This document shows, one piece after another, positions 34,168 through 43,353 of a stretch of DNA of 64,000 nt (position 1 is its first letter; each line of letters opens with the position of its first letter). The notes beneath the pieces were generated by a model. That model worked only from the letters and a program-made list of their open reading frames with translations. It made no database searches and had not been told where the DNA came from. Where the stretch lies: the NCBI GenBank assembly GCA_046295175.1, contig JBKBNY010000001.1, forward strand, positions 248,001 to 312,000. The letters run 5' to 3'. The position numbers were made by a program, and so were the translations under genes. The stretch comes from JALOLV01 sp046295175 (GTDB lineage Bacteria > Bacteroidota > Bacteroidia > Cytophagales > Spirosomataceae).

Positions 34168-35259
34168 ATGAAAAAACTGCACCAACTAAGTTTATTAATC
34201 ATGTTGTTGATTAACGGATGTACAGTGTATTTACACGCTCAAACCGTTTTAATCCCTAATTATCGCCCATTCACCAATCCATCAAAGTTCAGAATCGATA
34301 GTGTCATTGATGCTCGAAACGAAAAAAGCTATCTCGGGTTAGTAATTGATAGAAAATCAAAATCTGTAGATACGCTCATTAGCCAAGAAAACTATGGTAC
34401 TCTATTACAAAAAATGTTTAATTCATGTGTCGGTACTGAGCAGAAACAACCCACTATCCTCAAACTCAATCACTTAGAATTTGGAAAAAGGCAAATCGAA
34501 CAAAAGTATAGAATTTGGATTTTTTATGATTTTGAAATCTACCTTAAAAATCCAGATGGTACTTTATCTACTATTTTTAATGGCATAGACTCGATAGAAG
34601 GTATTCCTAACTATGGAGAAGAAGAATTTAACTCTGACTACTTATTTTCAAAACTACATTGGCACTTTTGGAATGAGTTTATTCCGAAAATAACAAACTC
34701 TAAAATAAAAAATATAATTAAAAAGCCGCAGAAATTAACCTTAAGCGAAATAAGCAAGCCGTTAGAGTGTCTGCCAATATTTTGTGATAGCCTACTAAAA
34801 GTCGGTAGTTATCTAACAAAACAAGATTTTATTGACAACAAAACGACCATTGAAGAAATTAACGTTCAGAAAGGTAATATTCAATACACCGACTCCACAG
34901 ATAACTCCATAAGAACCCTACCAAGTACTTATATCTATGGGTATTCTGACGGAAAACAACTGTACATAAATTTTAATAAGACTAACCAATATGTACCCGT
35001 CGAGCGGCTCGGTACTGTATTTGAAGCCTCTGGTTTAGCAGAAAAATTTTACACATCCGAAAATTACATTAAAAACCGAGCTGTTCTCAGCGGTATTCAA
35101 GCACTTACTTTCCCATCTCGGCTTAACACAGGATTAGCGGCTGTATCGGCAGCGAGTTTATTGATTAATATAATACAAGATTCAACAAACTACAGGCTGG
35201 TTTTTGATACAAGAGGAGAAGGGGCTCCCATCCAAATGCCTTTTGTTGTACTAAAATGA
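34168..35259 (+). CDS. Hypothetical secreted or lipoprotein-like protein
   Basis: I recognise no family. From the ATG at 34168 it is 363 residues with a signal peptide (LHQLSLLIMLLINGCTVYLHAQ); a Cys after LING could be a lipidation site, but HAQ could also be a cleavage site. An ATG at 34102 lies inside the pfkA terminator and is rejected. The middle is rich in charged beta and alpha segments, and a hydrophobic stretch near 325-345 may be membrane-associated. The next gene starts within its stop codon (ATGA overlap), so the two are cotranslated. Confidence 0.7.
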   Translation: MKKLHQLSLLIMLLINGCTVYLHAQTVLIPNYRPFTNPSKFRIDSVIDARNEKSYLGLVIDRKSKSVDTLISQENYGTLLQKMFNSCVGTEQKQPTILKLNHLEFGKRQIEQKYRIWIFYDFEIYLKNPDGTLSTIFNGIDSIEGIPNYGEEEFNSDYLFSKLHWHFWNEFIPKITNSKIKNIIKKPQKLTLSEISKPLECLPIFCDSLLKVGSYLTKQDFIDNKTTIEEINVQKGNIQYTDSTDNSIRTLPSTYIYGYSDGKQLYINFNKTNQYVPVERLGTVFEASGLAEKFYTSENYIKNRAVLSGIQALTFPSRLNTGLAAVSAASLLINIIQDSTNYRLVFDTRGEGAPIQMPFVVLK

Positions 35260-35699
35260 TAAAAAACTATCATTCATCGGTTATAAGTAGATTAATTTTT
35301 ACATTGATATTTGTTGTGATAGTTGCAGGTTGTGACTTCAGCGATACCAAACTCAAGGTAGTTAATAACTCTGAGCAAAATGTAGTTGTGAGTGTGTATT
35401 CAAAATGGAATGACTCAAATTCAGATTGTGTTAATTGTTTAGTTGTCGATGCTGGAGATACATCAAACTTAGCGGCAATGAATACCACTTGGGAACATTT
35501 AATCAATAGTCGTTTGGATAGTTTATTGGTAATTCGTGTCCTTCAAGAAGATACATTTAAAAAATACAAATGGGAGAATAAAAAACCCATATTTGATGAG
35601 ATAAAACTAAGTGTAGCCGAGTTAGATTCTCTCAATTGGATAATTAATATACCTAAACAATTAACTTCAAAATCTCATACATACCCCATCACCCAATAG
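35256..35699 (+). CDS. Hypothetical lipoprotein
   Basis: A 147-residue protein with a clear lipobox (LIFTLIFVVIVAGC), so it is a lipoprotein after processing. The mature part has a beta-rich pattern (KLKVVNNSEQNVVVSVYS) and no recognised family. It overlaps the preceding gene by 4 bp. Its 3' end overlaps the convergent YdcF-like gene by 25 bp. Confidence 0.7.
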   Translation: MIKNYHSSVISRLIFTLIFVVIVAGCDFSDTKLKVVNNSEQNVVVSVYSKWNDSNSDCVNCLVVDAGDTSNLAAMNTTWEHLINSRLDSLLVIRVLQEDTFKKYKWENKKPIFDEIKLSVAELDSLNWIINIPKQLTSKSHTYPITQ

Positions 35700-36445
35700 G
35701 TCAAGTACCCAATGATTTCGTGAAAAATGTGCATTGAATACACGAAGTAGTCTTCTCTCAAACCTAATAAATACCCTGGAATAAACTGAAACTCGTGCGA
35801 ATTATACGATGTTCCAAACGGCGTAACCTTCACTCCTACTTTCTCAAAACACTCTACCGCCCGCTTCATGTGGAAGCCCGAAGTTAACAAAACATAGCGT
35901 TGATTGGGGAAATACTTTTTAAGGATTCTTGAACTATAAACTGCGTTTTCTCTCGTGTTTTTTGAGAGTGTATCAAGCAAAATATCCTGATGTTTTACAC
36001 CGCAAATCATCATAAACTTAGAGGCTTCTACACTCTCCATTTTGGTTATTTTACCCAAAATATTAGCACTTCCGCCACTAATGAGAATTTTCTTTATTTT
36101 CCCCAGTTTGTAAAGATGAACTGCTTGCCATGCACGGTCGGCACTTTTAGCGAGAAAAGTATTTTCATGCGGGAGTTTGTCATCGTTGGTGATTCCTCCC
36201 GTCAATACGATTCCGACATCGTGTTGGGGCAGTTTCGTAACTGACGTGGGCGGAACCTCCCACCAAAGCATCAGCTCATTTACAATAAAAGGATTATTAC
36301 TGGCGTATATGAAAATAAGTGCCGCCAAAAGATAACGCCTCGATTTGGTACGATTTTTAGTAGAAAAACTGATAATTAAGAGTATAACAGTGATACCTAT
36401 CGGCATCAGAACAAAGCCGAGTACCTTTGAGAGAATGTAAAACAT
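35675..36445 (-). CDS. YdcF/SanA (DUF218) family protein
   Basis: A 256-residue membrane-anchored protein. Two N-terminal hydrophobic segments (FVLMPIGITVILLIISF, YLLAALIFIYASNN) are followed by the DUF218 core: VGIVLTGGITND, KIKKILISGGSANIL, DILLDTLSKNTRENAVYS and YVLLTSGFHMKRAVECF. Relatives such as ElyC and SanA act in envelope homeostasis and peptidoglycan-precursor handling. The gene is convergent with the lipoprotein gene. Confidence 0.88.
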   Translation of the reverse strand: MFYILSKVLGFVLMPIGITVILLIISFSTKNRTKSRRYLLAALIFIYASNNPFIVNELMLWWEVPPTSVTKLPQHDVGIVLTGGITNDDKLPHENTFLAKSADRAWQAVHLYKLGKIKKILISGGSANILGKITKMESVEASKFMMICGVKHQDILLDTLSKNTRENAVYSSRILKKYFPNQRYVLLTSGFHMKRAVECFEKVGVKVTPFGTSYNSHEFQFIPGYLLGLREDYFVYSMHIFHEIIGYLTYWVMGYV

Positions 36446-36548
36446 GGGTGCTGTGGCGTACGAATTTTAATCGTTATTAACGAATCAATAACAACATCGA
36501 ATCAGAATAATAACTAATTTTACAAAAATATTAAATAACCAGAAGACT

Positions 36549-37985
36549 ATGAAGCGAATTTTGCTTTCTATTTCACTACTGCTTAGCATAGCTGCAACAA
36601 CCAATGCACAACACAGCATTAAAGCCAAAATTAAGGGAGCTCCGAGTGATAAGACTTGCTATTTAGCCCACTTTTTTGGCTATAACCAATACATCAAAGT
36701 CGATTCGGCAAAAGTTCAAGATGGTGTTTTGAACTTTAATGGTGACGAAAAACTAAAAGGTGGTATTTATCTGATTGTGCTTTCGCCAAGCAAATACTAC
36801 GATTTTGCCGTAAGTGGCGACGAACAAAACTTTGAAATCGAGGCCGATACCGCCGATTTTGTGGGTACTGCCAAATTTACTGGCTCAAAAGAAAACCAAA
36901 TCTTGTTTGGGTATCGTAAATTTTTGAAACAAAAAGGTGAAGAAGCCGAGGCTCTCAATAAGGTATCGTCTATACAAAACGACCCAGTTAGCAAAGAAAT
37001 GAGTCGTAAAAGAGTAGAGAATATCCAAAAAGAAGTAGATGATTATCAGAAAAAGGTAATCGCCGAAAACCCAAATTCGTTTGCTTCAAAAGTTTTATTG
37101 GCCAATATCGACCCCGAAATGCCAAAAGAACTACCTAAAAAGGCCGATGGTCGCCCCGACTCTACATATTTGTTCAATTATTACAAGAATAATTATTTCA
37201 AAAACATAGATTTTTCGGACGACAGATTCCTCCGTACACCATTCATCCATAGCAAAATTGAGCGTTATTTCCGCGATTTGGTGTATCAAGTACAAGATTC
37301 GGTTATCCGCGATGCCGATAGGATTTTGAAATTATCAAAGAAGAATCCAGAGGTTTATCGTTATGCACTTTGGTTTATCACCAATAAATACGAAAACCCT
37401 GAAATCGTAGGTCTCGATGGTGTATTCATCCATTTGGCAGAGAATTATTACTTGAAAGATGCCACTTGGTTAGACTCGACCCAAAGAGCAAAATTCCAAG
37501 AAAGAGTAACAATTTTGAAGCCTTTACAGACAAACTTCGTGTTTCCGTCGCTTGTGGTTTCTGATACGCTCGGACGTGAGCATACAATCATGCAAAGCAA
37601 GAGCAAATATACCATCGTGTATTTTTACGACCCCGATTGCGGCCATTGTAAAGAATCAGCCCCGAAATTGGTAGAATTCTACAATAAAAATAAAGGACGT
37701 GTTACGATTTACAACGTCAGTGTGGCTTACGACTTGAAGAAGATGAAAGAGTTTATCAGAACCTACAAAACTGGTAGTATGATAAATGTCTGGGATGCCA
37801 AAGGCAAATACTATTTCAAGAATAACTTTGATGTTTATTCGACTCCAACAACCTACGTTTTGGATGAAAATAAACGGATAATTGCCAAACGGATTCCGGC
37901 CGATAAGTTTGAAGATTTTATTAGTTTTTACGAAAAGCAGCAGGCAAGTAAAAATTCAAACGGAAAAACAAAAATAACTCCGTAA
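36549..37985 (+). CDS. Thioredoxin-like (TlpA-type) protein with N-terminal DUF4369/DUF5106-like region
   Basis: A 478-residue secreted protein with a signal peptide (LLSISLLLSIAATTNAQ). The first 100 residues form a beta domain (HSIKAKIKGAPSDKTCYLAH), then come about 200 mostly helical residues and a C-terminal thioredoxin fold (about 335-465). The redox motif is CGHC in YFYDPDCGHCKES, with a cis-Pro loop in VYSTPTTYVLD. It is likely a periplasmic thiol oxidoreductase. The N-terminal domains match a Bacteroidota-specific arrangement; the partner is unknown. It is a single-gene unit. Confidence 0.9.
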   Translation: MKRILLSISLLLSIAATTNAQHSIKAKIKGAPSDKTCYLAHFFGYNQYIKVDSAKVQDGVLNFNGDEKLKGGIYLIVLSPSKYYDFAVSGDEQNFEIEADTADFVGTAKFTGSKENQILFGYRKFLKQKGEEAEALNKVSSIQNDPVSKEMSRKRVENIQKEVDDYQKKVIAENPNSFASKVLLANIDPEMPKELPKKADGRPDSTYLFNYYKNNYFKNIDFSDDRFLRTPFIHSKIERYFRDLVYQVQDSVIRDADRILKLSKKNPEVYRYALWFITNKYENPEIVGLDGVFIHLAENYYLKDATWLDSTQRAKFQERVTILKPLQTNFVFPSLVVSDTLGREHTIMQSKSKYTIVYFYDPDCGHCKESAPKLVEFYNKNKGRVTIYNVSVAYDLKKMKEFIRTYKTGSMINVWDAKGKYYFKNNFDVYSTPTTYVLDENKRIIAKRIPADKFEDFISFYEKQQASKNSNGKTKITP

Positions 37986-38008
37986 AAGACTGATTTACAA
38001 AGAAAAAT

Positions 38009-39220
38009 CTAAATTCTCGGAAAACTTAATCTGAATTTTGTACCCTCGTTGATGGTACTTTCAACCTCGATTTTTCCGCCCATCATTTGGGTAAATTCTT
38101 TGACAATAGAAAGTCCTAAACCAATCGAAGGCTCGCCTGCGGTGGGTTTAGGGCTTAATTTTTGGAATCTATTAAAAATAAATGGCAACTCTTCTGGCAA
38201 AATCCCCTGCCCTTCGTCTTCAACTTCTACGATTACGTTTGCTTCGTCTTTCATCAATCGCACAAAAACCATTTTTTCAGACGGCGTAAACTTGATGGCG
38301 TTCGAAATCAGATTGTCTAAAATCTGTACAAAACAGCTTCGGTCGAGTTGGCAATGTAATTTCTCGAAAGGATAATCGTAGAATAAATCAATCCGTTTGG
38401 CTTTGGCAATTGGCTCAAAAAGATGCACTGAGAGGTCGGTCAGATAATTTACTTCGGTACTTTCGATTACCAATTTCAATCCGCCGCTTTCAATCCGATT
38501 GACATTGAGTAAATGCTTCACAATCTGCGACATGTGCAACGAAATCTTCACTATTTCGTCGGTAGCAGGTGTATTATCAATCCCTAAGATTTTTGCTTTT
38601 CGTTTTACCTCCTCAGCCGCCAAAATAATTAACTGAATCGGATTCTGTAAATCGTGGGCAGCAATGCCAATAAACCTATTTTTTTCTTCATTAATTCGCT
38701 TTAATTCTTCATTTGCCGACCTGATTTCATGCTCAAACTTCTTGCGTTCGGTCAAATCAAAAACCACCGAGCGATTCATCAAATAATTACCTTTTTCGTC
38801 GTAAATCGCCTCCGAATTAAGCAAAACGGGGTATTTTGTACCGTCTTTTCGGCACATTTCAAATTCGAGGTTCGTAACTTTCCCGTCTTTTTTGAATTTC
38901 TCAAATGTCTGATAAAAAATCTCAGTACCAGCCTCGCTTGTCAGTTCAATGAGCCTTTTTTTACCCACTACTTCTTCGCGAGTATAGCCGAGCCAGCGGA
39001 GTTCGGTATCGTTCATTCTGATAATCAAACCATTAGCATCGAGCGAATGATACCCGCAAGGAGCATTTTGGTAGAGGTCTTCGATTTCGTTGAGGGCATT
39101 TTCGAGTTGCGTATTTCTGATTTGTAGCAAAGATTCATCACCACCGCTCCTCAATTCGGTACCCGAAACCTCACTTGGATTCAGTTTATTTTTTTCATCA
39201 ATCGAAATATACTTTGGCAT
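38009..39220 (-). CDS. PAS-domain sensor histidine kinase
   Basis: A 403-residue soluble kinase. It has a PAS domain (about 48-160; YQNAPCGYHSLDANGLIIRM, RSVVFDLTERKKFEHEI). The dimerisation domain carries the phospho-acceptor His-189 in IGIAAHDLQNPIQLI, and the ATPase domain has N box DNLISNAIKFTP, G1 VEDEGQGI and G2 GLGLSIVKEF. No transmembrane segment is seen, so it probably senses a cytoplasmic signal. No response regulator gene lies nearby. Confidence 0.94.
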   Translation of the reverse strand: MPKYISIDEKNKLNPSEVSGTELRSGGDESLLQIRNTQLENALNEIEDLYQNAPCGYHSLDANGLIIRMNDTELRWLGYTREEVVGKKRLIELTSEAGTEIFYQTFEKFKKDGKVTNLEFEMCRKDGTKYPVLLNSEAIYDEKGNYLMNRSVVFDLTERKKFEHEIRSANEELKRINEEKNRFIGIAAHDLQNPIQLIILAAEEVKRKAKILGIDNTPATDEIVKISLHMSQIVKHLLNVNRIESGGLKLVIESTEVNYLTDLSVHLFEPIAKAKRIDLFYDYPFEKLHCQLDRSCFVQILDNLISNAIKFTPSEKMVFVRLMKDEANVIVEVEDEGQGILPEELPFIFNRFQKLSPKPTAGEPSIGLGLSIVKEFTQMMGGKIEVESTINEGTKFRLSFPRI

Positions 39221-39351
39221 AAGCCCTCAATTCTCTATAAGTTGTAAGACGATAATATAGGTAAACAAAGTTGCAATTTTTTGATTTTATGGCATTACAA
39301 ATCTAAAAAATGGCTAATTTTCGGTTTCAATTCATAAATATACCATTTTAG

Positions 39352-41772
39352 ATGAAACTACCTAAAATCTTACTCTTTTTTATCATTAATACAGCCTCGT
39401 TTGCCCAAGCCGATAAAGTACTGTGGTACAACAAACCTGCTCAATATTTTGAAGAAACTTTGGTTTTGGGCAATGGGCGAGTCGGGGCATCGGTTCATGG
39501 AGGAGTTTCTTCTGATAAAATCTACCTCAACGATGCCACCCTGTGGTCGGGAGAACCAGTCGATGGAGCCAACATGAATCCCGAAGCACATAAGTATTTA
39601 GCCCCCATCCGTGAAGCCCTCCGCAAAGGTAATTATCGTGCTGCAGATAGCTTAAACAAAAAAATGCAGGGTAAATTTTCGGAGTCGTATTCGCCACTCG
39701 GAACATTATTTATTGATACGCCACACACCGATTTTAGCAATTATTACCGCGAATTAGACCTAAATAATGCCACTTCAACGGTAAAATATCAAGCCGAAGG
39801 AGTAACCTACACAAGAGAATATTTTATCTCGAATCCAGATAAAATATTTGTTATCCGAATGACGAGTTCGGAGAAAGGAAAATTGAATTTTAACTTGCGA
39901 TTCAATAGCCTACTTCGTTACAAAATCAATATAAAAGGCTCGATGCCCAACCAAAAAGGAGCAAAAAACTACGCCATGAGTGTTTCGGGGTTCGCACCTG
40001 TTCATGCCGAACCAAATTATCGAGGCAATATACCCAATGCCATTGTTTTTGAAGAAGGTCGAGGAACAAGATTTACGACTTTAGCCCAAATCGTGCCGAC
40101 TGGAGGGAGTGTGGTCAGCACCGATTCTACAATTGGGGTGAGCAATGCCGACGAAGCATTGATTTTTGTGAGCATCGCTACGAGTTTCAACGGCTTTGAT
40201 AAGAATCCAGCAACTCAAGGACTTGACGATAACAACTTGGCATCGGCAGCAATGAATAAAGTAATTCTAAAGAAATTCGAGACGCTCAAAAGCAACCATA
40301 TCAAAGATTATCAGCGTTTTTTCAACAGAGTTAGCCTAAAATTGGGTAATCAACCTGCCGAAAACCTACCCACCGACGAACGCCTCAGACGCTACGCCAC
40401 GGGTCAGAAAGACAACGATTTAGAAACGCTTTATTTTAACTACGGAAGATATTTATTGATAAGTAGTTCACGTACCAATGGCGTTCCTGCCAACCTGCAA
40501 GGCATCTGGAACCCGCACGCTCGTCCACCGTGGAGTAGCAATTACACAACCAATATCAACGCCGAAATGAACTATTGGCTGGCCGAAACCTGCAATTTAT
40601 CCGAAATGCACCGACCATTGCTTACGTTTATCAGAGGAGTGTCTAAAACTGGTTCTGTTACTGCTAAAAACTTCTTTAATGCGAGCGGATGGAGCTTGGC
40701 ACATAATTCGGATATTTGGGCAATGTCGAATCCAGTTGGTGCATTTGGCGATGGACATCCATCGTGGGCAAACTGGAACATGGGCGGAGCTTGGATTGCA
40801 ACTCACCTTTGGGAGCATTACAGTTTTACAAAAAACGAAGAGTTTTTGAAGAATTATGCCTACCGATTGATGAAAGGAGCATCGAGATTCTGCCTCGATA
40901 TGTTGGTTAGCGACGGCAAAGGACATTTGGTCACCTCTCCTGCGACTTCGCCCGAAAATATCTTCTTAACACCCGATGGTTACGCAGGAGCAACGGCATT
41001 TGGTACCACCTCCGATTTGGCGATGGTTCGAGAGTTATTTTTGCAGACAATTCAAGCATCGAAAGTGCTTAAAACCGACGAAAAATTCAGAGAAAAACTC
41101 CAAATTGCTCTAAAAAAACTGTATCCGTACCAAGTTGGTAAAAAAGGAAATCTGCAAGAATGGTATTATGATTGGGAAGACAAAGAACCTCTTCACCGTC
41201 ACCAATCACATTTGTATGGTTTGTATCCGGGCCATCATATTTCGACAACGGCTACTCCAAAACTCGCCGATGCCGCTCGCAAAACGCTCGAAATCAAGGG
41301 CGATGAAACAACTGGCTGGTCGAAAGGATGGCGTGTAAACCTTTGGGCAAGACTCCGCGATGGCAACCATGCTTACAAAATGTACCGTGAATTGCTGCAC
41401 TACGTAGAACCCGATGGTGTAAAAACTAATTATGCTCGTGGTGGCGGTACTTATCCAAATCTTTTTGATGCCCACCCACCGTTCCAGATTGATGGTAATT
41501 TTGGCGGAACAGCGGCTGTTGCCGAGATGTTGGTACAATCAAAAATTGGCGAGATAACACTCCTCCCTGCCCTACCCGATGAGTGGTCGGTTGGCTCTGT
41601 AAAAGGACTTTGTGCAAGAGGTGGTTTTGTGGTAAACATGGATTGGAACAATAAAACGCTGCAAAATGTAACGATTTATGCCCGCAAAGCAGGAAAAACA
41701 ACCATCGTGAACGGTTCACAGAAAAGAACGGTTATCTTAAAAGCTGGCGAATCAAAAACCATTAAATTCTAA
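39352..41772 (+). CDS. GH95-family glycoside hydrolase (alpha-L-fucosidase type)
   Basis: An 806-residue secreted enzyme with a signal peptide (KILLFFIINTASFAQ). The N-terminal beta-sandwich begins WYNKPAQYFEETLVLGNGRV and YLNDATLWSGEPVDG, hallmark GH95 features. The (alpha/alpha)6 catalytic core shows TTNINAEMNYWLAETCN and PLHRHQSHLYGLYPGHHIS, then a C-terminal beta domain. GH95 enzymes remove L-fucose or L-galactose by inversion. It is alone on the plus strand and about 20 kb from the rhamnosidase gene. Confidence 0.93.
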   Translation: MKLPKILLFFIINTASFAQADKVLWYNKPAQYFEETLVLGNGRVGASVHGGVSSDKIYLNDATLWSGEPVDGANMNPEAHKYLAPIREALRKGNYRAADSLNKKMQGKFSESYSPLGTLFIDTPHTDFSNYYRELDLNNATSTVKYQAEGVTYTREYFISNPDKIFVIRMTSSEKGKLNFNLRFNSLLRYKINIKGSMPNQKGAKNYAMSVSGFAPVHAEPNYRGNIPNAIVFEEGRGTRFTTLAQIVPTGGSVVSTDSTIGVSNADEALIFVSIATSFNGFDKNPATQGLDDNNLASAAMNKVILKKFETLKSNHIKDYQRFFNRVSLKLGNQPAENLPTDERLRRYATGQKDNDLETLYFNYGRYLLISSSRTNGVPANLQGIWNPHARPPWSSNYTTNINAEMNYWLAETCNLSEMHRPLLTFIRGVSKTGSVTAKNFFNASGWSLAHNSDIWAMSNPVGAFGDGHPSWANWNMGGAWIATHLWEHYSFTKNEEFLKNYAYRLMKGASRFCLDMLVSDGKGHLVTSPATSPENIFLTPDGYAGATAFGTTSDLAMVRELFLQTIQASKVLKTDEKFREKLQIALKKLYPYQVGKKGNLQEWYYDWEDKEPLHRHQSHLYGLYPGHHISTTATPKLADAARKTLEIKGDETTGWSKGWRVNLWARLRDGNHAYKMYRELLHYVEPDGVKTNYARGGGTYPNLFDAHPPFQIDGNFGGTAAVAEMLVQSKIGEITLLPALPDEWSVGSVKGLCARGGFVVNMDWNNKTLQNVTIYARKAGKTTIVNGSQKRTVILKAGESKTIKF

Positions 41773-41787
41773 AAATCGACACTAAGA

Positions 41788-42576
41788 ATGACTTTATCAA
41801 TATATCAAGTAGATGCCTTTACCGATAAACTTTTCGGAGGTAATCCGGCAGCGGTTGTACCGCTCAAAGAATGGCTTTCGGACGAAAAACTTCAAAAAAT
41901 AGCATCCGAAAATAACCTTTCTGAGACCGCCTATTACGTAAAAACTGAAAACGGCTTTCATATTCGTTGGTTTACACCCGCGGTCGAGGTCGCTCTTTGT
42001 GGACATGCTACTTTGGCAACTGCCTTTGTAATTTTTAAGATTGAGAAATACAACAAAGACATTATTGAATTTGAATCAAAAAGTGGGATTTTAAAGGTCC
42101 GCAAAGACGGAAATTGGCTCGAACTCGACTTCCCTGTTCAGCAAACTAATCCTGCCGATGCACCCGAAGGATTAATTGAAGGAATCGGCAAAAAACCTAT
42201 CGAAATCTATCGAGCGACCGACGACTACATGCTTGTCTATAAATCACAAAAAGACATCGAAGAAATCTCGCCCGACTTTGGGCTGCTCAAAAAAGTAAAA
42301 GCTCGTGGTATTATTGTAACGGCAAAAGCACGAAGCAAAAAAGTAGATTTTGTTTCGAGATTCTTTGCTCCGGGTTCGGGTATCGACGAAGACCCAGTTA
42401 CGGGTTCGGCTCATACCAAATTGGTGCCCTATTGGGCAGATAAATTAGACAAAACCGAACTGGTAGCCAATCAGATTCATGAGAGGCTTGGATACCTCAA
42501 ATGCACGCTCGCTGGCAATAGGGTTTTAATGGCAGGAAAAGGTAAATTATACCTAAAAGGTAAAATTTACGTCTAA
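41788..42576 (+). CDS. PhzF family isomerase/epimerase-like protein
   Basis: A 262-residue protein with the PhzF fold of two similar halves. Key stretches are YQVDAFTDKLFGGNPAAVVP, NLSETAYYVK (the acidic catalytic residue), EVALCGHATLATAFV and GIDEDPVTGSAHTKLVPYWA. PhzF relatives isomerise small acids; the substrate here is unknown. It lies 15 bp after the GH95 gene and may be cotranscribed with it. Confidence 0.92.
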   Translation: MTLSIYQVDAFTDKLFGGNPAAVVPLKEWLSDEKLQKIASENNLSETAYYVKTENGFHIRWFTPAVEVALCGHATLATAFVIFKIEKYNKDIIEFESKSGILKVRKDGNWLELDFPVQQTNPADAPEGLIEGIGKKPIEIYRATDDYMLVYKSQKDIEEISPDFGLLKKVKARGIIVTAKARSKKVDFVSRFFAPGSGIDEDPVTGSAHTKLVPYWADKLDKTELVANQIHERLGYLKCTLAGNRVLMAGKGKLYLKGKIYV

Positions 42577-42610
42577 ATTGTTTAATTTAGTACCAATTAT
42601 TGATTCAAAT

Positions 42611-42841
42611 ATGAATAATCTCGAACGTATCACCTTTAATCCCCTTGTCATGGGCGGAAAACCTTGTATTAGAGGAATGCGAGTTACAGTAGGGACAATT
42701 GTAGGATTAGTAGCATCAGGATATTCTTTTGATGATATTCTCAAAGCATATCCCTATTTAGAAAAAGACGATATTACACAAGCTCTTGTTTATGCTGCCT
42801 GGAGAACCGAAGAAATTGAAGTTATGCTTCCTGCCGCATGA
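42611..42841 (+). CDS. DUF433 family antitoxin-like protein
   Basis: A 76-residue protein starting at the ATG at 42611 (MNNLERITFNPLVMGGKPCI). The pattern GGKPCIRGMRVTVGTIVGLV and SFDDILKAYPYLEKDDITQAL is typical of DUF433, a small HTH-like family usually paired with PIN-like toxins. It overlaps the next gene by 4 bp. Start alternatives at 42578 exist. Confidence 0.9.
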   Translation: MNNLERITFNPLVMGGKPCIRGMRVTVGTIVGLVASGYSFDDILKAYPYLEKDDITQALVYAAWRTEEIEVMLPAA

Positions 42842-43209
42842 AAATTCTGATAGACATGAATCTCTCGCCAATTTGGGTTGATTTCTTTTCAAACCATAAC
42901 ATTAACTCAGTTCATTGGGCTAATATTGGCGATATAAGAGCCAGTGATACTACTTTGTTTGATTGGGCAAAAGAAAATAATTCAATCGTTTTTACAAATG
43001 ATTTAGATTTCGGCTCTATCTTGTCAGCAACTAATGCCAGTTATCCAAGTGTAATTCAGGTAAGAACTCAAAACCTGATGCCTTCTCATATCGGAGGAAA
43101 AATCTTAGAAATTTTATCTTCTTTCAAACAACAATTAGACGAGGGTTCATTAATTACTTTAGATGATGAAAAACTAAGAGTCAGAATCCTACCCATCCGC
43201 AAAAACTAA
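42838..43209 (+). CDS. DUF5615 PIN-like family protein
   Basis: A 123-residue protein with the DUF5615 PIN-like pattern: start MKILIDMNLSPIWVDFFSNH with the acidic Asp-5, then ANIGDIRASDTTLFDWA and SIVFTNDLDFGSILS. It overlaps the DUF433 gene by 4 bp (ATGA). Such pairs are considered toxin-antitoxin-like modules, with the PIN-like protein as the presumed RNase. The activity is not proven. Confidence 0.9.
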   Translation: MKILIDMNLSPIWVDFFSNHNINSVHWANIGDIRASDTTLFDWAKENNSIVFTNDLDFGSILSATNASYPSVIQVRTQNLMPSHIGGKILEILSSFKQQLDEGSLITLDDEKLRVRILPIRKN

Positions 43210-43258
43210 TTCTTCGACAAACTTTTGCATCCAAAATCTAAAATTTACGTCTAAAACA

Positions 43259-43290
43259 TTGACAAGGGGGTATCCGATTCACTACCTTTG
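43259..43290 (+). promoter_or_regulatory. queA promoter
   Basis: TTG (43259-43261) and TACCTTTG (43283-43290) are separated by 21 nt, a full match to the Bacteroidota consensus. The queA ATG lies 63 nt downstream. Confidence 0.8.
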
Positions 43291-43353
43291 CAGCCCAAAA
43301 TCAGTTTGCTATCAGCAAGTTATGCCAAAAGTAAGCTGTAAACAAAATGTAAG

